Shown one piece after another: positions 22,501 to 34,805 of a stretch of 64,000 nucleotides of DNA. The translations under genes were made by a program, and so were the position numbers. Below the pieces are notes generated by a model. The model saw only the letters and a list, made by a program, of their open reading frames with translations, made no database searches and was not told the origin of the DNA. Position 1 is the first letter of the stretch. Each line of letters opens with the position of its first letter. The stretch comes from Ligula intestinalis (taxonomy: Eukaryota; Platyhelminthes; Cestoda; Diphyllobothriidea; Diphyllobothriidae), in assembly GCA_036362985.1 (NCBI GenBank), contig JAYGXS010000007.1, positions 19,143,627 through 19,207,626 on the forward strand, written 5' to 3'.

Positions 22501-25080
22501 AAACGCCACCGGAGCTCCAAATGAGTAGTCTTTCTCGTGCGACATGTTTGTTAAGACGATAGTACAGTACTCGCCACAGACCATGCAATTTTCATAACTT
22601 TGTATAAGTTTGATCATTGCTCGAATACCAATGTGAATGCATTCAGGAAGATTTAGAAATAATAATGAACTGAATCAGGCATATTAGGTGCTTAAAAGAA
22701 CTATAGAAATTACTAATTGCTTGTAAAGAAAAATAAAATTTTCTCAATAAGTTCGTGATTTTGGAGACGTAAAAAGAGCTATAATTAGAACAATAAAATA
22801 AGACAAAGTGTTAAACTGAAAACTTGAAGCAACCATTTTCTATAGATAGAAAGAATTTTTTTATCCATGATAATCTGTTAACTTTAGTCGTACTGCATAA
22901 GTATTTATTGAATGTCATCAACAAAAGTGAGTCATTATTTTCCTTGTTTTTACTATCTTTTTTGCTAAATTTACAAATTCTGCATTTGTTCGACGTTTAC
23001 ACCAAATCCTTTTAAATAAGATAGAAAAGAAGAGCATTTACCAAAATCAAGTGTTGTCCGACATTTGTTTTCATGAAGATGGCAACATTTTTGATTTACA
23101 GAAATGCCTTAAAACAGAAAAACACATTGTCGAGTGTAAATCGTATTTGCACTGGAGTTGTTAAACTAATACTCCTAAGATAAATGAAAAGATTTTCCAT
23201 AAATGGTTACCTCTTAGAAATTGCTTTGATTAGATATCCAGCTGACAAACTTCTGCGTATATTATATTTTTCCAAGGTAATGTCACAATGAAATTTGATA
23301 CTTTTAAGAATTTATTGAAGTTTTTTGAAGAAAGACGATTCAATTTGACTGGAGATGAAAAAAATTCCTGGTCTCTTTATTGTGGATTACCTTCCGCATG
23401 AGTAGATTAATTCCACATTCAGTTTTAAACTGGGAAATTTAAAAAAATCTGGTCTTATACATTGCCATTTTTTAACTACATATTATTTTTCATCTCTTCT
23501 GTTTCTGAACAAGGCAAAAGGGGAACGTAAAGTATACAAAAAACTTTATTTCTTCACGACTAACATCCAATATCGGCTTCATTGTCTCAAATTAGCGAGA
23601 AAATGTTAGAAATTTGGTTTTTATTGAAAGACATTCAAGGTTCATTGGTGCTTTTAAAAAAATACTCTATTCTTATTGCTTTTTGTGCAAAAAAACTTCA
23701 CAGAATAGCTAAAAATAATTTTTAAAATATGAACCTTCAATGTTATTGCAAGCAAAGTTGGTCCCTTTACGTTGGCTTCAATTCAATCTAAACAATTTTG
23801 GATAGACTTTTCCAGTTCTGGAAGGGATATTTTCTAGACCTATTTTACTTATTTTGCAGTTCCTTCTTAGTATCATCAACATTAAAGTGTAGTTTGATTC
23901 TCTCTTTCGTAATAGCATAGGAAATTCCTTCGATATGAGACTACTCTCATTTCCACGAAAACAGATGTCCATTTCTCTTGATAAACCTTACTAAAACGCA
24001 GATTTTCCTAACGACACAGCTTTTACAGAATTGAATAAACGTAGTTAATCACAAATTTATGCTAAAGGTTCCAGCAAAATTTATGCTAAAGGTTCCAGCC
24101 AAATTTCCCTAATAAGCGTTGCATGGTCATTGCCAACTACTGTACATGCTGATTTGCTGATACAATGATTGAATTCCATCTTCTTAAGCTGAAGAGGCAG
24201 ATATTTTTTAAAGACGATTTTTCTGAAAGAACGTGGTGAGGAATAAGTTATTTATGCCCCCTTTAAAGTTTGTTTGATTTTTACTGAAATCCGCAGGCAA
24301 CGTGAGAAACCTTTTGCTTACTATATGATTAAGACCACTTTTGATGTGTTCATTGTTTAAGTGTAAGGCGACAACACATATTGTTTTGCTACAAGCCTAC
24401 TCTTCTTTCATCTTGTTTGTATGCACACAAATTCAAATTTCTTGGGTCTTGTTTTGTTGCTGATCCTCCAATTGGTTCACTTGCGTGCTAAGAATCTGCT
24501 GCCCCAAAATCCTCGCCAGGATAAGTACCTCAAAGCCTTCTTGTTAGTATGACCTCCTTAAGCCTTATCATTGTTTCTCGTACCAGGATAGCTTCAGGTT
24601 GTATGAAAGTATAATGAACCCAGCTAAGTGTTTTATTTTATTTCTTGTTGCCGGAAAGGTTCAAAATTTGGCAGGCAGACCTGCAAATCTGCAGGAACTT
24701 TCAATTCTCGGGGCATTAGGTAATTCTGATTTACGTATCTACCCAAGGCGAAAAAATATGATACCAGTTTTTGCCCACCTACAAAAGGGACTATTCCACT
24801 TTGCGTGGCCTGGAAGACATGCATTTTATAGAATGCGAACGTAGGAACACTTCTGTTGGTGTTGGCTGCCTGGATAAAATATTACAGGCAGATTGGGTCA
24901 AAAGTTTGATCGAGGACACCTGTCCTTTGTCCCACAAGATAATTGCTTCACCTCGGTCTCAAGCGTGACTTATTTTATGGTGAAATAGACCTGCAGATGA
25001 TCTATCGCAATTTCTTCTCCTTCACCCTCCTGGACTCTGGAAGTAGGACGATGTCATGATGACAGGAGTAGCTTGGAGCC
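22501..25080. other. AT-rich unassigned sequence
   Basis: Stop-dense and AT-rich. A 21-bp local tandem duplication (TTTATGCTAAAGGTTCCAGC) lies at about 24056-24099. The 81-codon frame at 24599-24844 resembles no known family. Confidence 0.5.
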
Positions 25081-25084
25081 TAAC

Positions 25085-25165
25085 GATGGCCAAAGTTAAG
25101 CTGCCTGGCTAATACGACAGAACCGGTCATTCCAGTCTACCTTGTCTTGGCCAGTAATGCTCGTC
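25085..25165 (+). mobile_element. SINE tail fragment
   Basis: GGCTAATACGACAGAACCGG, TCATTCCAGTCTACCTTGTC and CAGTAATGCTCGTCTGCC match the 3' tail of the tRNA-derived SINE. The tRNA-like head is absent. Confidence 0.5.
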
Positions 25166-25284
25166 TGCCTCTATTACTATCCGCTGTGTGGCTGTTGGTG
25201 GAACTTGTGAGTGACTTCCATTATCAATCGGTGACTGCTCATCAACGAATGTCACTATTCCGATATAAACCGGCAAGTCGACGA

Positions 25285-25448
25285 GCCCATTACTAGAGGG
25301 TGAGAGCATTAGACTTCTGAAAATAGGTCGCGGGTTCGAGCCTCGACAGAGGCACCAGTTGGGTATGACTGGCTGCTGACAATAAATGAGCCAGAAGGGG
25401 CCATTCAAGTCTCGCTTGTCTCTGCGAGCAATGCTCATCTGCCCATAA
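25285..25448 (+). mobile_element. tRNA-derived SINE, sense copy
   Basis: GGTGAGAGCATTAGACTTCT, GGTCGCGGGTTCGAGCCTCG (B box), GGCACCAGTTGGGTATGACT, GGCTGCTGACAATAAATGAG and GGGGCCATTCAAGTCTCGCT run in the family order. This is among the clearest copies and keeps a good B box. Confidence 0.75.
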
Positions 25449-25699
25449 ATTCGGTTGTCGCCCTAAAAATCACTTTTTTAACATTTTGGCTCACAGCCTA
25501 CAGTTCGCTAACATACTATGGCACACCTTGTCAGTCCTTCAGTCAGCATTACGTGGCTAGCATATAGAAGATCCAGTTTTGATGAGGCTTTAGCACCGAT
25601 ATATATCTAGGAAAATTCCCACTCCACTCTATCACTGTCCAAAGCATTTACTGGAACTTTGTTATTCCTTAACACCCGAAATTGACTTACTATCGAATT
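25449..25699. other. unassigned sequence
   Basis: Nothing recognised. Confidence 0.4.
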
Positions 25700-26420
25700 T
25701 AGGACTGCTGGTGAAATAATAAGGTTTTCCTCTCGTGTCTCCCGCCGTACGCGCAAATTTCCTCTAAATAGCAGTCGGGGGAATTTCAGCCACCTTAAAA
25801 GTCGATACTATCTACAACACACGGAGGTCACAAACCGTATTTACGGTAGCAAGTATTAGTTCGTTGGTGAACCAAGTAAAGGATAATCAATATTGAATTA
25901 ACACATTCCACAATTTCTTCAGTCATGCCATGGTATTTACAAGTGAATTTTTATCACTCCGTTCGTTGACAGCTTCAAATTCGCCTAACACGATGATGAT
26001 TATGTCGGTGCCAATTTCCTCCGAGGAGCCCTGCTGTATTTAAACATTCAAAATAATTTTCTAGAAAGCATATGCCTATTTTGTTAAATTGTTAACATAT
26101 TCTATTCTCGCCAAGAGTGCAGGCTATTCTGGCATGCCGCTGCGGGCCCTGAGTGCACATGTCTGGTGCACATGTCTGGTGCACATGTCCGCAGAACTAA
26201 ATGCGGCCAGTGAACTTTTGCGGAAGCGGATATCATGATATTTTGTGCAGCTGGCCTTTCGGGTGCGAAGGTGGTTGGCGAGACATATCAGTTGGTCTGT
26301 AGTGGGTAAGCCTGTCCGAGGGCGTAAGAAAATTCCCACCTTTTTCGTAGCACTTTAATTTCTCAAACGGCACCAGCGTTCGAAAATGGTTGTCTTCTTT
26401 ACACGAGATTTTTTTCAATT
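25700..26420 (+). repeat. anonymous repeat family F, copy 1
   Basis: Shares blocks in order with 27560-28330 and 28960-29790: a CACCTTAnAA-TnnTATCTACAA block, a TTAGTTCGTTnGTGAAC block, a TTGnCAAnAGTCCACAA-like block, CACATG...CCGCAGnnCCAAATG, a GGATATCATGATnTTnTGTG block and GGGCGTAAGA-AATTCCC. Its last third resembles family B. No RT, transposase or long terminal repeat seen. Confidence 0.6.
26150..26196 (+). repeat. three tandem 15-bp units
   Basis: GTGCACATGTCTG is repeated three times inside the family F copy, the third ending in GTCCG. The other F copies hold the single equivalent CACATG..CCGCAG, so the expansion is local. Confidence 0.8.
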
Positions 26421-26639
26421 GCGCACTAGATACAATTTTGGTAATGGTATCATTGCCATTTCTTCTAGCAGAATATTTTTTAAAAGCGGTTTTTTCTATC
26501 GAAACAGTTGCAAGGGATAAGGTGTCATTATCCTTTTTAAAATGTGTTTCTTTATGCAGCTATAAGAAAATGTCACGGAAACCACGGTCAGAATGAACAA
26601 CTGAGTCGTTTTTTCGGCCACTCGAGTGACCTTTATATG
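26421..26639. other. spacer
   Basis: Nothing recognised. Confidence 0.4.
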
Positions 26640-26640
26640 G

Positions 26641-27210
26641 CCCCAAATTCGTGCAACATGCCGACATGTGCGTAAGATTGATACTCACTCAATAATCAGC
26701 ATGTAGGTTTTTATAATGCTAATCGTGTAGCCTTTTCTCAAGTACTTGCGATCATGAAAGGATGCTGGCTGTTTAGCGAGCTTCTTTCGACTGATAACAA
26801 CAAACATACACAGTAAAAAGGCTACTTAAATAGTATGGGTTTTTATCATTGATTGAAATATTTTTTCTAAAACCGAAGAATACCCTTTCTTTAAGCATAA
26901 AATTTAAAGAAGTTGTAATTTTCTACCTAACGAGTAAAAGAAATAATCTTTCGCGCATTTTTTCATAAAATATATTGGAATTTATAAAAGCAGTCAAAAT
27001 CAAGGATAAAAATGCATGTTACTTGAGTAGCCAATTTTTTCATATTTCTTTGTTAGCTGTCAGAAAGAAGGCCTATTCGCAGCCAGCATCCTGTCCTGAC
27101 TGAAATGACTTGATAATATACTACAACCTACTCAGTATTATAACCTTTCTAAATGCCGATTAGTGAATATTAATTCTTTGCAAATGTTGGCATGTTGCAC
27201 AGTACTTTAC
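26641..27210. mobile_element. MITE-like element, copy 1 (about 570 bp, inverted ends)
   Basis: The left end CGTGCAACATGCCGACATGT is mirrored by the reversed right end TGTGCAACATGCCAACATTT. The match continues for about 45 bp (GATTGATACTCACT / AATTAATATTCACT). The interior matches the second copy at 31638-32226 along its length (CAGTCAAAATCAAGGATAAA, TGACTGAAATGACTTG). Non-coding, AT-rich, with terminal inverted repeats: a non-autonomous DNA transposon by structure. No target-site duplication confirmed. Confidence 0.68.
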
Positions 27211-27559
27211 CGTACTGTAAAGTATTTGCAAGGATGATCGGGTTTTCCTCTCAGCTGGTATTCTTCCATGCCCATCCTCTTTGCTCTAGAGTAACGCCGT
27301 ATGCCTGCATGATCTTCGCATTACCTAGCGTCCTGAAATTGGACATTTTTTCACAGACTGGGAAAGTCTGATCGATGAAAGCGGCATAGAGTACACAGAG
27401 GCAGAAATCAAGTTTTTCTGCCAGTCAAGTGAAAAATATACAAGAGTCGCCAAGCACATCAAGTAACCCAATTGGCTGACGGTCTTTAATTTCATTCGTA
27501 CAAGTTAAAACAGGACTACAATGTATCAATCTGAAACTAGAAAAATACCTTAAACGCGT
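27211..27559. other. unassigned sequence
   Basis: No gene. An 11-bp hairpin-like TACAGTACGG region lies just outside the MITE end (27203-27226). Confidence 0.4.
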
Positions 27560-28330
27560 GGGGGTCACAAACAATCTCTTGAGTACCAAAAATTGAATAT
27601 TGTGGGATTCCGTCCGCTTATGAACCCTTTTGCATCTGGAGTGTTCGAAGGGAGTCACTTAGACCATTCCCTTATTTCCCCTGTCTTGAATGCGTTCTCT
27701 TCAGTTTGTTGTCGAAATTCGTATTCGCCAAACAATATGGCTACTTAACAGGTACCAATACCCACCAATGTCCCTCGGTGAATGTACACTTCTGAAATTA
27801 CTTTTTTATTATGTATTTGCCTATTATAACATACAATTATATCTTTGCCAAGAGTCCACAACTTTTCGTGTCACATTTTTGCGCGCTGTAAGTCTTAATA
27901 TGCACATGACCGCAGAGCCAAATTAGGCCAGTTACTTTTTTGTGGAATCTGATATCATGACTTTTTGTGCGACTTGCATTTCCGTGGACAGGGGGGCTGG
28001 TGGAAAGCCAGATAAATTGGCCTGTGCGTGGGTGAGTCTGTGCGTGGGCGTGAGAGAATTCCTGCCTCTTCCTGCCACATTTCAGAATAATTAAACTTTT
28101 TGCTTTACGCGCTTACCCTAGGTGCAAACTATCTGATGCCGGTTTTGCTTACAAAGTTGTTTCACAAAACAACTCGCATCCATTTCCACTGCGTTGATGG
28201 CATGCTAGTTAGAGGCAGGGAATGTAACATCACGTCTATTGGTGGTCTATACATTATTATTCTGTTTTCGCGAATGGTAGGCTACTTTAAGCTGAGGTTG
28301 CATGAATTTTAGTTCCGGCACCTGGACGTA
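27560..28330 (+). repeat. anonymous repeat family F, copy 2
   Basis: ATTCGCCAAACAATATGGCT, GCCAAGAGTCCACAAC, CACATGACCGCAGAGCCAAA and GGGCGTGAGAGAATTCC match copies 1 and 3 in order. The open frames here (27690-27926, 28100-28312) are random. Confidence 0.6.
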
Positions 28331-28959
28331 GGACCTACGGGAATCTCGGTATTATGGCCGATAAAAGGGTCATATAACTTAGGCATGAGCCATTTAAAAA
28401 AATTAACGCATTGTAAACCATACTGTAAATGGGTTAATCCTAAGCACTGACAGTAAGGTCATTGCGAGCCATGACATCTCACGGAGCGCCTGGAGTGCGG
28501 ATTGATTGCAAGGGGAGTGAACTTGCGCTGTGTCTACTACATTCACTCTGCCAACACCCACCACAATGCCAGTTTCTCAGCGTATACCTTCTCGTAGACT
28601 AGCAAAAAGGACATTCGACTCGGTTTCGCTTTTGGTTTTACCAAATCCTACTCCATATTTCAGTTTGTTATATTATTATGATTCTAGTTCACAGACTACA
28701 GTTTGCTATAAAAAAAAATAACTATGGTACATCTTATTTGACAGGAAATTTGCTAAGGCAAACAATACAGAGTGCAGCAAGCTGCTAAATGATAATTTTA
28801 AAGTAAAAGATCCAGTTGCGTGAGTTGCAGTACCAGAACCCATCAAGAGAAATCGTGTTTTTCTTCCATCAATGTCCGAAGTACTCATTGGATGTTAAAT
28901 ATTCACATCCAAAAATGCTTGGCCTACTAGCGAATGCATGAGTGCTAAATTAATAAGAA
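28331..28959. other. unassigned sequence
   Basis: Nothing supported; short frames on both strands. Confidence 0.4.
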
Positions 28960-29790
28960 TTTTCTCTCTCACGCCAGCGTCGTATATTTAAACTTGATCA
29001 GACATAGTTTTTGACAAGTTTTAATATTAATCACATTATTTGCTGGGAAGATGTAAATTTAGAAACTGGCGTATTTTTAAAATAGAGATACTAAGACTGC
29101 GCGCTATGCCCCTGTAAATGGCATCCGGGGAAGGTTTCATCCACCTTAGAATTGTAAAATATCTACAAAACGCAGCAATCGCAAACCATCCCTTAATTAC
29201 CAAGAATTTAACACTGTGAGATTTAGTTCGTTTGTGAACTGTATTACATCTGGAAAGTGTAAATGGTTAACCTAAAAATGTCACGGCGTTGGCACTTGAA
29301 TGCCCACCTTTCTTTTGGTTCTCAGCTTTGCATTCGCCAAACAATGACTATTTAACTGATGTCAATTCCCTCCAATCGCCTTCAATATGGGTATGCATCG
29401 ATCTTTTTTTTCTATAGATTGTGTGCCTATTTTCTACATTTTATAAAAAAATCCATCTTTGTCAATAGTCCACAATATTTTTGCACGCTATTGTGGGCCG
29501 CATTTTCTGATATACATATGGCCACAGCGCCAAATGAGGCAACTGACCTTTCGCGGAAATGGATATCATGCAATTTTGTGCTGCTTGCCCTTCGGGGTGG
29601 GGAGATGTTTAGGGATTGAGATCACTGGGCTTGCGGTGGGTGGGCCTGCCGGAGGGCGTAAGAGAATTATACCCTTTTTCGCGGAGCTAGAAACCAGAAG
29701 TCTTCCTTATGCGAGATCTTTTTTAATTACGCACCTGATGCTATTTCGGTAATGTTAGTGTTGGATTTCGATGTTCTTATCAAGTGTAGT
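28960..29790 (+). repeat. anonymous repeat family F, copy 3
   Basis: Longest copy: CATCCACCTTAGAATTGTAA, TTTAGTTCGTTTGTGAACTG, ATTCGCCAAACAATGACT, GTCAATAGTCCACAATATTT, CGGAAATGGATATCATGCAA and GGGCGTAAGAGAATTATACC. Confidence 0.6.
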
Positions 29791-30269
29791 ACAACCTTTC
29801 GAAAACGATTTTTTTACAAGACCGGACGTGGAAGATAAAAAATCCATACACTGGGAAAAAAACTTTTTGATAATATCATATTAGCGATTCTTACAGGCGT
29901 GCGCAAACAAGCGAGCTCAAAGGCTACACCCCGCATCTAGGGTCACCTCCTTGTATCAAACTGCGCGGTAATCAATGTGACAGAATAATTCCATTGCACC
30001 CACTTATATATTGCAAAATTTCGGTAAAAGTTAAATCAGTCACACTTTCAGCTGTAAAGCTAACTTCCTTCGTCCCTTTTTTCAAAACCGTTCACGTTGA
30101 ATACCATTATCCGCAAAGCGTGTTTCGTGCAGAAAACAACTGGGCAGACTGATTGGGGAGGCGTGTACCAGGAGTAAAACGCTATATTATTTGCAAAAAT
30201 TGGTAATATATATTCATATATGCAGAATGACATCCTGAAAAAGACTAAAGACGGTGTATTGACCATTTC
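29791..30269. other. unassigned sequence
   Basis: Nothing recognised. Confidence 0.4.
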
Positions 30270-30325
30270 TGACTCAATAGCTTTCATCAGCCAGCCATAT
30301 CCAAACCCAAATGGAGTCCCACTCA
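30270..30325 (-). mobile_element. SINE fragment, antisense
   Basis: CATCAGCCAGCCATATCCAA, ACCCAAATGGAGTCCCACTC and AAGGTTCGAAC are the reversed middle of the SINE. Both ends are missing. Confidence 0.5.
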
Positions 30326-31635
30326 AGGTTCGAACTATACTATATCTATATAATATGCCATAGTCATTGTATATTGGATAATATTGTACTATTTATATTA
30401 TTATATAGTGTACTAATACAGCATTATTAATAATAAAATAGTTATATATTTATATATTTAGGCAATAATATTTAGTAACCTGTAGACATGCTTCCATTTA
30501 AAATCCGCCCTTGAATGGAACCCATGGAAATTGAAGCGCAGTGTAACAAGGGATAACTGTGTACCGCCGTCTCTAAATGTCCATTTCGATGGTGCGTGAA
30601 CTGTAAGTCATCACAAAAGGTAATGCCAAAGTGAGCAGAAATTATACTTCCTTAGAACTAATGCCTTATACGGCGAGAAAGTCTGTACATATTCGATAAA
30701 AGTCTAGTTAAATGCGGCATAAGTACTGTCAATGACTGAACCGGTGATATTAGAGTCAAAATTTGGAAATACGTTTTCAATTAAGAATGGTTACTGAAAT
30801 TTTCGCGCAACATTATCCCCGGCTGCTGCAGTCAAAAACATGCCGGCTGCTTATGCGCTTTTTATACCGCTAGCAAACTCTACACTAAGTTACACATTAC
30901 TAGTTAAGTAGCATCACGTTTCTTGTTGATTTACGCTTCACCTGCAAATTCATATGTATATTATGTAAAGCATATGCAATGATGCTCTTCCTGGTGCTCC
31001 CTTCTTCAAAAAGGAGGCCTTTTTTGAATTAGATGCTCAATATAGGGATATCTTTCGTTTTAAAATGTATTTTACTGTAAAATTATGCAGGACCATAGAA
31101 TTCCATCCAAACGGCATCACGTCCAGCCCACTTCTGAAAGTTTCAACTAAGTCCACTACCACTGTAAAATTTAATGAATAATTTATAGTATCTTCTAAAT
31201 TATGTAAGGTTTTCCTTATATGAAATGCGCGCAGCTTGTAGACTCTAAACCAGCAATAACAGATTGCGATCAAAATTGTTGGCCAGCCGGAAGACTTCCA
31301 ACTGCGAATTTTGCGCTACCTACAAAGTTCATATTCGCTTACTTAATAAAGTACTAAATGATGCGAGGATTTCCCCCGAAATTGTCGGTGTTTTTGTCAA
31401 TTTGAGCATACTTTATAGAAAACAGACTAAAACTATCCTTTCGTTGACTCATCTAGTAGATTATGACATTTGTAAATTGTAGATAACAAGAAACAAACTA
31501 GTATTTTTCATTATAATCATTGCTACAACTTCACGTAATTACTTTTTTCTCATTGAGCGTAGTTTATATGAAGTTTGGCGCCTATGTTGCATGAGAACCT
31601 TTACAACAGACACTTCGATTCCCTTGTACCGTGCG
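30326..31635. other. AT-rich unassigned sequence
   Basis: The first 150 bp are TA-rich (TATATTATTATATAG-type words). The rest is stop-dense with no recognisable feature. Confidence 0.5.
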
Positions 31636-31637
31636 GT

Positions 31638-32226
31638 GCCGAATTCGTGTAACATGCCGACATGTGCAAAAAATTGATGCTCACCCGATCATGCTGTATA
31701 CCTTATGGGCACATATTGCAATATTTTATGAGAACAAGGTCAGTTCTTTCTCAAACTGTAGGCAAAAATGTACTTTTCCTTAAACAAGATGTGCATAGCA
31801 CGCAGTTTGTAAGCTTTTAATTCAGGTGTAGTGGTCGGTAGGTTTCAAATTTATTCGGCAGCTTAGTACCTTTTCCAAACCGAAAAATACCATTTCATAA
31901 AGTAGAAATTTTAAAGAAGGCGCAAGTTGCTAACAAACGAGTTCTAGAAAGAACTTTTCGTGCATTATTTCTAAAAAATATATCTGAACTTATAAATGCA
32001 GTCAAAATCAATGGTAAAAATGTATGCTACTTAAGTAGCCACTTTTTAAAATACAGAGTTTTTTGGGCTGTCAAAAAGTAGTTCGCTAAAAAGCCAATAC
32101 CCTGCCGTGACTGAAATGACTTGGGAATAGGCTACACGATAATCAGTATAACAACCTTGCTCAATTCCGATTAGCGATTGAGTACCAATCTTTTGCAAAT
32201 GTCGGCATGTTGCACGAATTCGGAGG
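31638..32226. mobile_element. MITE-like element, copy 2 (about 590 bp, inverted ends)
   Basis: The left end GCCGAATTCGTGTAACATGC is mirrored by the reversed right end CCGAATTCGTGCAACATGCC. Both continue CGACATnTGCAAAAnATTG and a CTCA block, about 55 bp in all. The interior aligns with copy 1. Open frames inside (32046-32297 minus) are artefacts. Confidence 0.7.
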
Positions 32227-33365
32227 GCATGAAGTATGAGTTGTATTTTGATCAAAGAATTAATAAGATACGCTCTAACGGACAACAGGATCCTCATTTA
32301 AATTAAGTCAGTTTGTTGACTCTTCTCATTTGGAATGTGAAATCAGTGAAATTGGGGCTTTGCCGTATAATGCATGAACGCCCTATCTGAGTTAAGGGTG
32401 TTCAACATATAGTCGCGTGACTACTTACTATCCATATTTGCTAGTAGGTAAAAAGAAACAAGACGTCACTTACCCCCGTCAACACGGACGTTTTTTGTCA
32501 ATAGAAGGAGGATGAGAGGAAGAAGAAGATAGCTGAATCCTCGCCACATGGCTTCGAGTCTCATTCGTTAAGCACCTGCGTTCTGTTTGCTCTATATACC
32601 TTCAACTGGCCAATCCATATATATACCTATATTTACATGTAGGTGAGCCAATCCCGCCATCCGAAACACATACACACACGCACCAACATGCCAGCCTGTG
32701 CTTGTGTTTTTAGTTGGTTACTGACACTGTGGGTTTGAGTGGTTTAAACTGAAATCAGGAAAACAAGAGGTGTGGCTGGGCGTAGGGGTCGAGCGATCAC
32801 GAGGAACTCCAATAAACTGGATGAAACCAGAAGGACCCGCCACCCCCTCTCCCGGCCTCCGACGCACCTCTAGCAGTGGCCTTTCGAAATTTGCACATGC
32901 ACGCGCAGGCGTGTATTGCGGCACCACAGTGTGGGTCTCATGCGATTGCCCTCGCTGCTAAATGAAGTATATGAAATGCCAACCGCGATTTTACCATGTG
33001 CCTTCGGTTCGAAAAAAACAAATAACTTCAAAAATATTTTATCATTCTGATGACCATGCAGCTTTCTTCCATCGGGCATGTGAAGATGCCAGTTTTTGAT
33101 CTTAGTTCTTTCCAGCCACCCGCAAAAACTAAATTCTGCAAAAATGACTACTTAAGTAGCATGCGCGTATACACTCCGTCAGTGGAAATACTCACATGTT
33201 GCTACGATATTATGACGAGGGTACATAGTATTGATGTGTTTTTCCAATGGATGCAAACAATATTGTATGGTTTCTTAAGCAACACTAGTAAATGTACTGA
33301 TTCAATGTATTATTAAAAGACATATTACGGTCATAAAAAGTTTTCTAGTTGTAAACTTTTTTAAA
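32227..33365. other. unassigned sequence with a GC-rich island
   Basis: The interval 32720-32965 is markedly GC-richer than its surroundings, with overlapping open frames on both strands (32718-32927, 32770-32961). No protein family recognised. CA-rich words occur near 32668-32690. Confidence 0.45.
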
Positions 33366-33690
33366 AACAAAATATACTTCGGTTTTAAGTATAAACTTTG
33401 AAAAAGACGTGATTTGTTAGCACTTAGCACAAAAAAGAACCGTTTAACCATGTTTTCCATAAAAAGATTTACATTTAAGGATATATTTCTTCACATTTAC
33501 ATCTTTATAGGTATCAAAAATCAATAAGAAGAAAAGCATAACCACTGAGTAAGAGACTTCAGTTTTTTCCAGCAGCCACCACAAAGTTCTTTCAAGGGCT
33601 GGCAGATAGACAGGACTGAAATGACTTGGGTGGATACTACGCAATAATTAATATTACCGACATACTCAATGTAGCAAACATATTTTTTCA
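33366..33690 (+). mobile_element. partial MITE-like copy
   Basis: GACTGAAATGACTTGGGTGG, the following ACTACGCAATAATTAATATT block and CATACTCAATG line up with the 3' part of the two full copies. No end repeat is preserved. Confidence 0.45.
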
Positions 33691-34024
33691 GTAGTTCTTC
33701 ATCGGGTCTATACAACAACAAGGATAATTAAAATATGACGATTTGGGCAGGGTTAATAAATGTCTTATCATGCTCGTTCTCGCCGCCCGCATGCCGATGT
33801 GGCCAGGTTAATGACATTGGGACTAGGAGGAAGTCGGTTAGGCAGTGAGTACTGGTCACAGATCGAGTACACAAAGTGAGCATCAGTACCACTTTTGCGA
33901 AAAAAATTAATGTCATCGGGGTGTGGGGGCCACATGCGATCTTCGTCTGACGTCGGCATCGGCCAAGAAAGAGTAAGCACCTGTATTAGCTTCTTCTGAC
34001 AGCGCAGCACTTGATTCAATTGTC
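33691..34024 (-). repeat. anonymous repeat family D, antisense copy
   Basis: Reversed, AAGAAGCTAATACAGGTGCT, GGCCGATGCCGACGTCAGAC and CACATCGGCATG correspond to 34269-34450. With the next feature it forms a head-to-head inverted pair. Confidence 0.6.
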
Positions 34025-34455
34025 ATTTAGCCACTGCGTCGGCAACAATGCTAGCAACCTGAAAAATAGGGTGCGTAAACATAAACGCCCTTGGCTAAGT
34101 AAAGATGAAGATAAATCGATTTCGAATTATATTCTCATTTTTATCACCAAGTTGATCCCAATAAATTCTTCAGATTGGCTACCGCACACCAGCCAATTTT
34201 TCCAAGGGCTAACGCCAACGTGTGTTAGCAAAAGCCAGCTATACAGCTAGCCAATCCAGTGTTGTGCTGTCAGAAGACGCTGATACAGACGCCTGCCCTC
34301 CCTTGGGTGATGCCGATATCGGATGGTAATCGCGTGTCATCCCACTCCCTGGTGATAGTTATTTTCTTCGCACATTTGATAATGATTCTCACTCCTTGGC
34401 CCCAACCCTCCAGTAATCTCAATGATTTCATCATGCCGACAGCGCCGTGTGAGCT
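34025..34455 (+). repeat. anonymous repeat family D, sense copy
   Basis: GGGTGCGTAAACA, ATTATATTCTC, GGCTACCGCACACCAGCCAA, CAAGGGCTAACGCCAACG and ACGCTGATACAGACGCCTGC recur in the same order at 60985-61270 with substitutions. It is next to SINE copies at both sites. Confidence 0.65.
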
Positions 34456-34499
34456 TTGCAAGAACAATGAGAAGTAACCATAAAACATTTACGCAGTTA

Positions 34500-34652
34500 G
34501 CATTGCCAGCAAAGACTAGGGAGACTGGAATGACCAAGTGTGGCTCATTAGTCGTCATCAGCCAGTCATAGCCAACTCCAGCTGGTGCCCTTTCCGGGGC
34601 TCGAGCCCGCGACCTTTTGATCATAAGTCTAGCGCTCTAATCATTGAGTCTC
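34500..34652 (-). mobile_element. tRNA-derived SINE, antisense copy
   Basis: Reversed: ACTCAATGATTAGAGCGCTA (A-box region), CAAAAGGTCGCGGGCTCGAG (B box GGCTCGAGCCC), GGCACCAGCTGGAGTTGGCT, GACTGGCTGATGACGACTAA, TGAGCCACACTTGGTCATTC and CAGTCTCC. This is the fullest copy in the window. Confidence 0.8.
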
Positions 34653-34805
34653 AGGTGGAGCACCACTTGGGGTTGGGGCTACGTGGCTAATGACGACTAA
34701 TAAGCCAAAAATGGTCATTCCAGTATCCGTTGACTTTTTTGGCAATGCCATCTGCCTGGACTCCTAACCGCTATGCGACTGCTGGCGGGGCGAGAATGAT
34801 GAGTA
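34653..34805 (+). mobile_element. SINE body and tail, sense copy
   Basis: GGAGCACCACTTGGGGTTGG, GGCTAATGACGACTAATAAG, TGGTCATTCCAGTATCCGTT and GGCAATGCCATCTGCC form the 3' two-thirds of the SINE, abutting the antisense copy to give an inverted pair. Confidence 0.7.
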
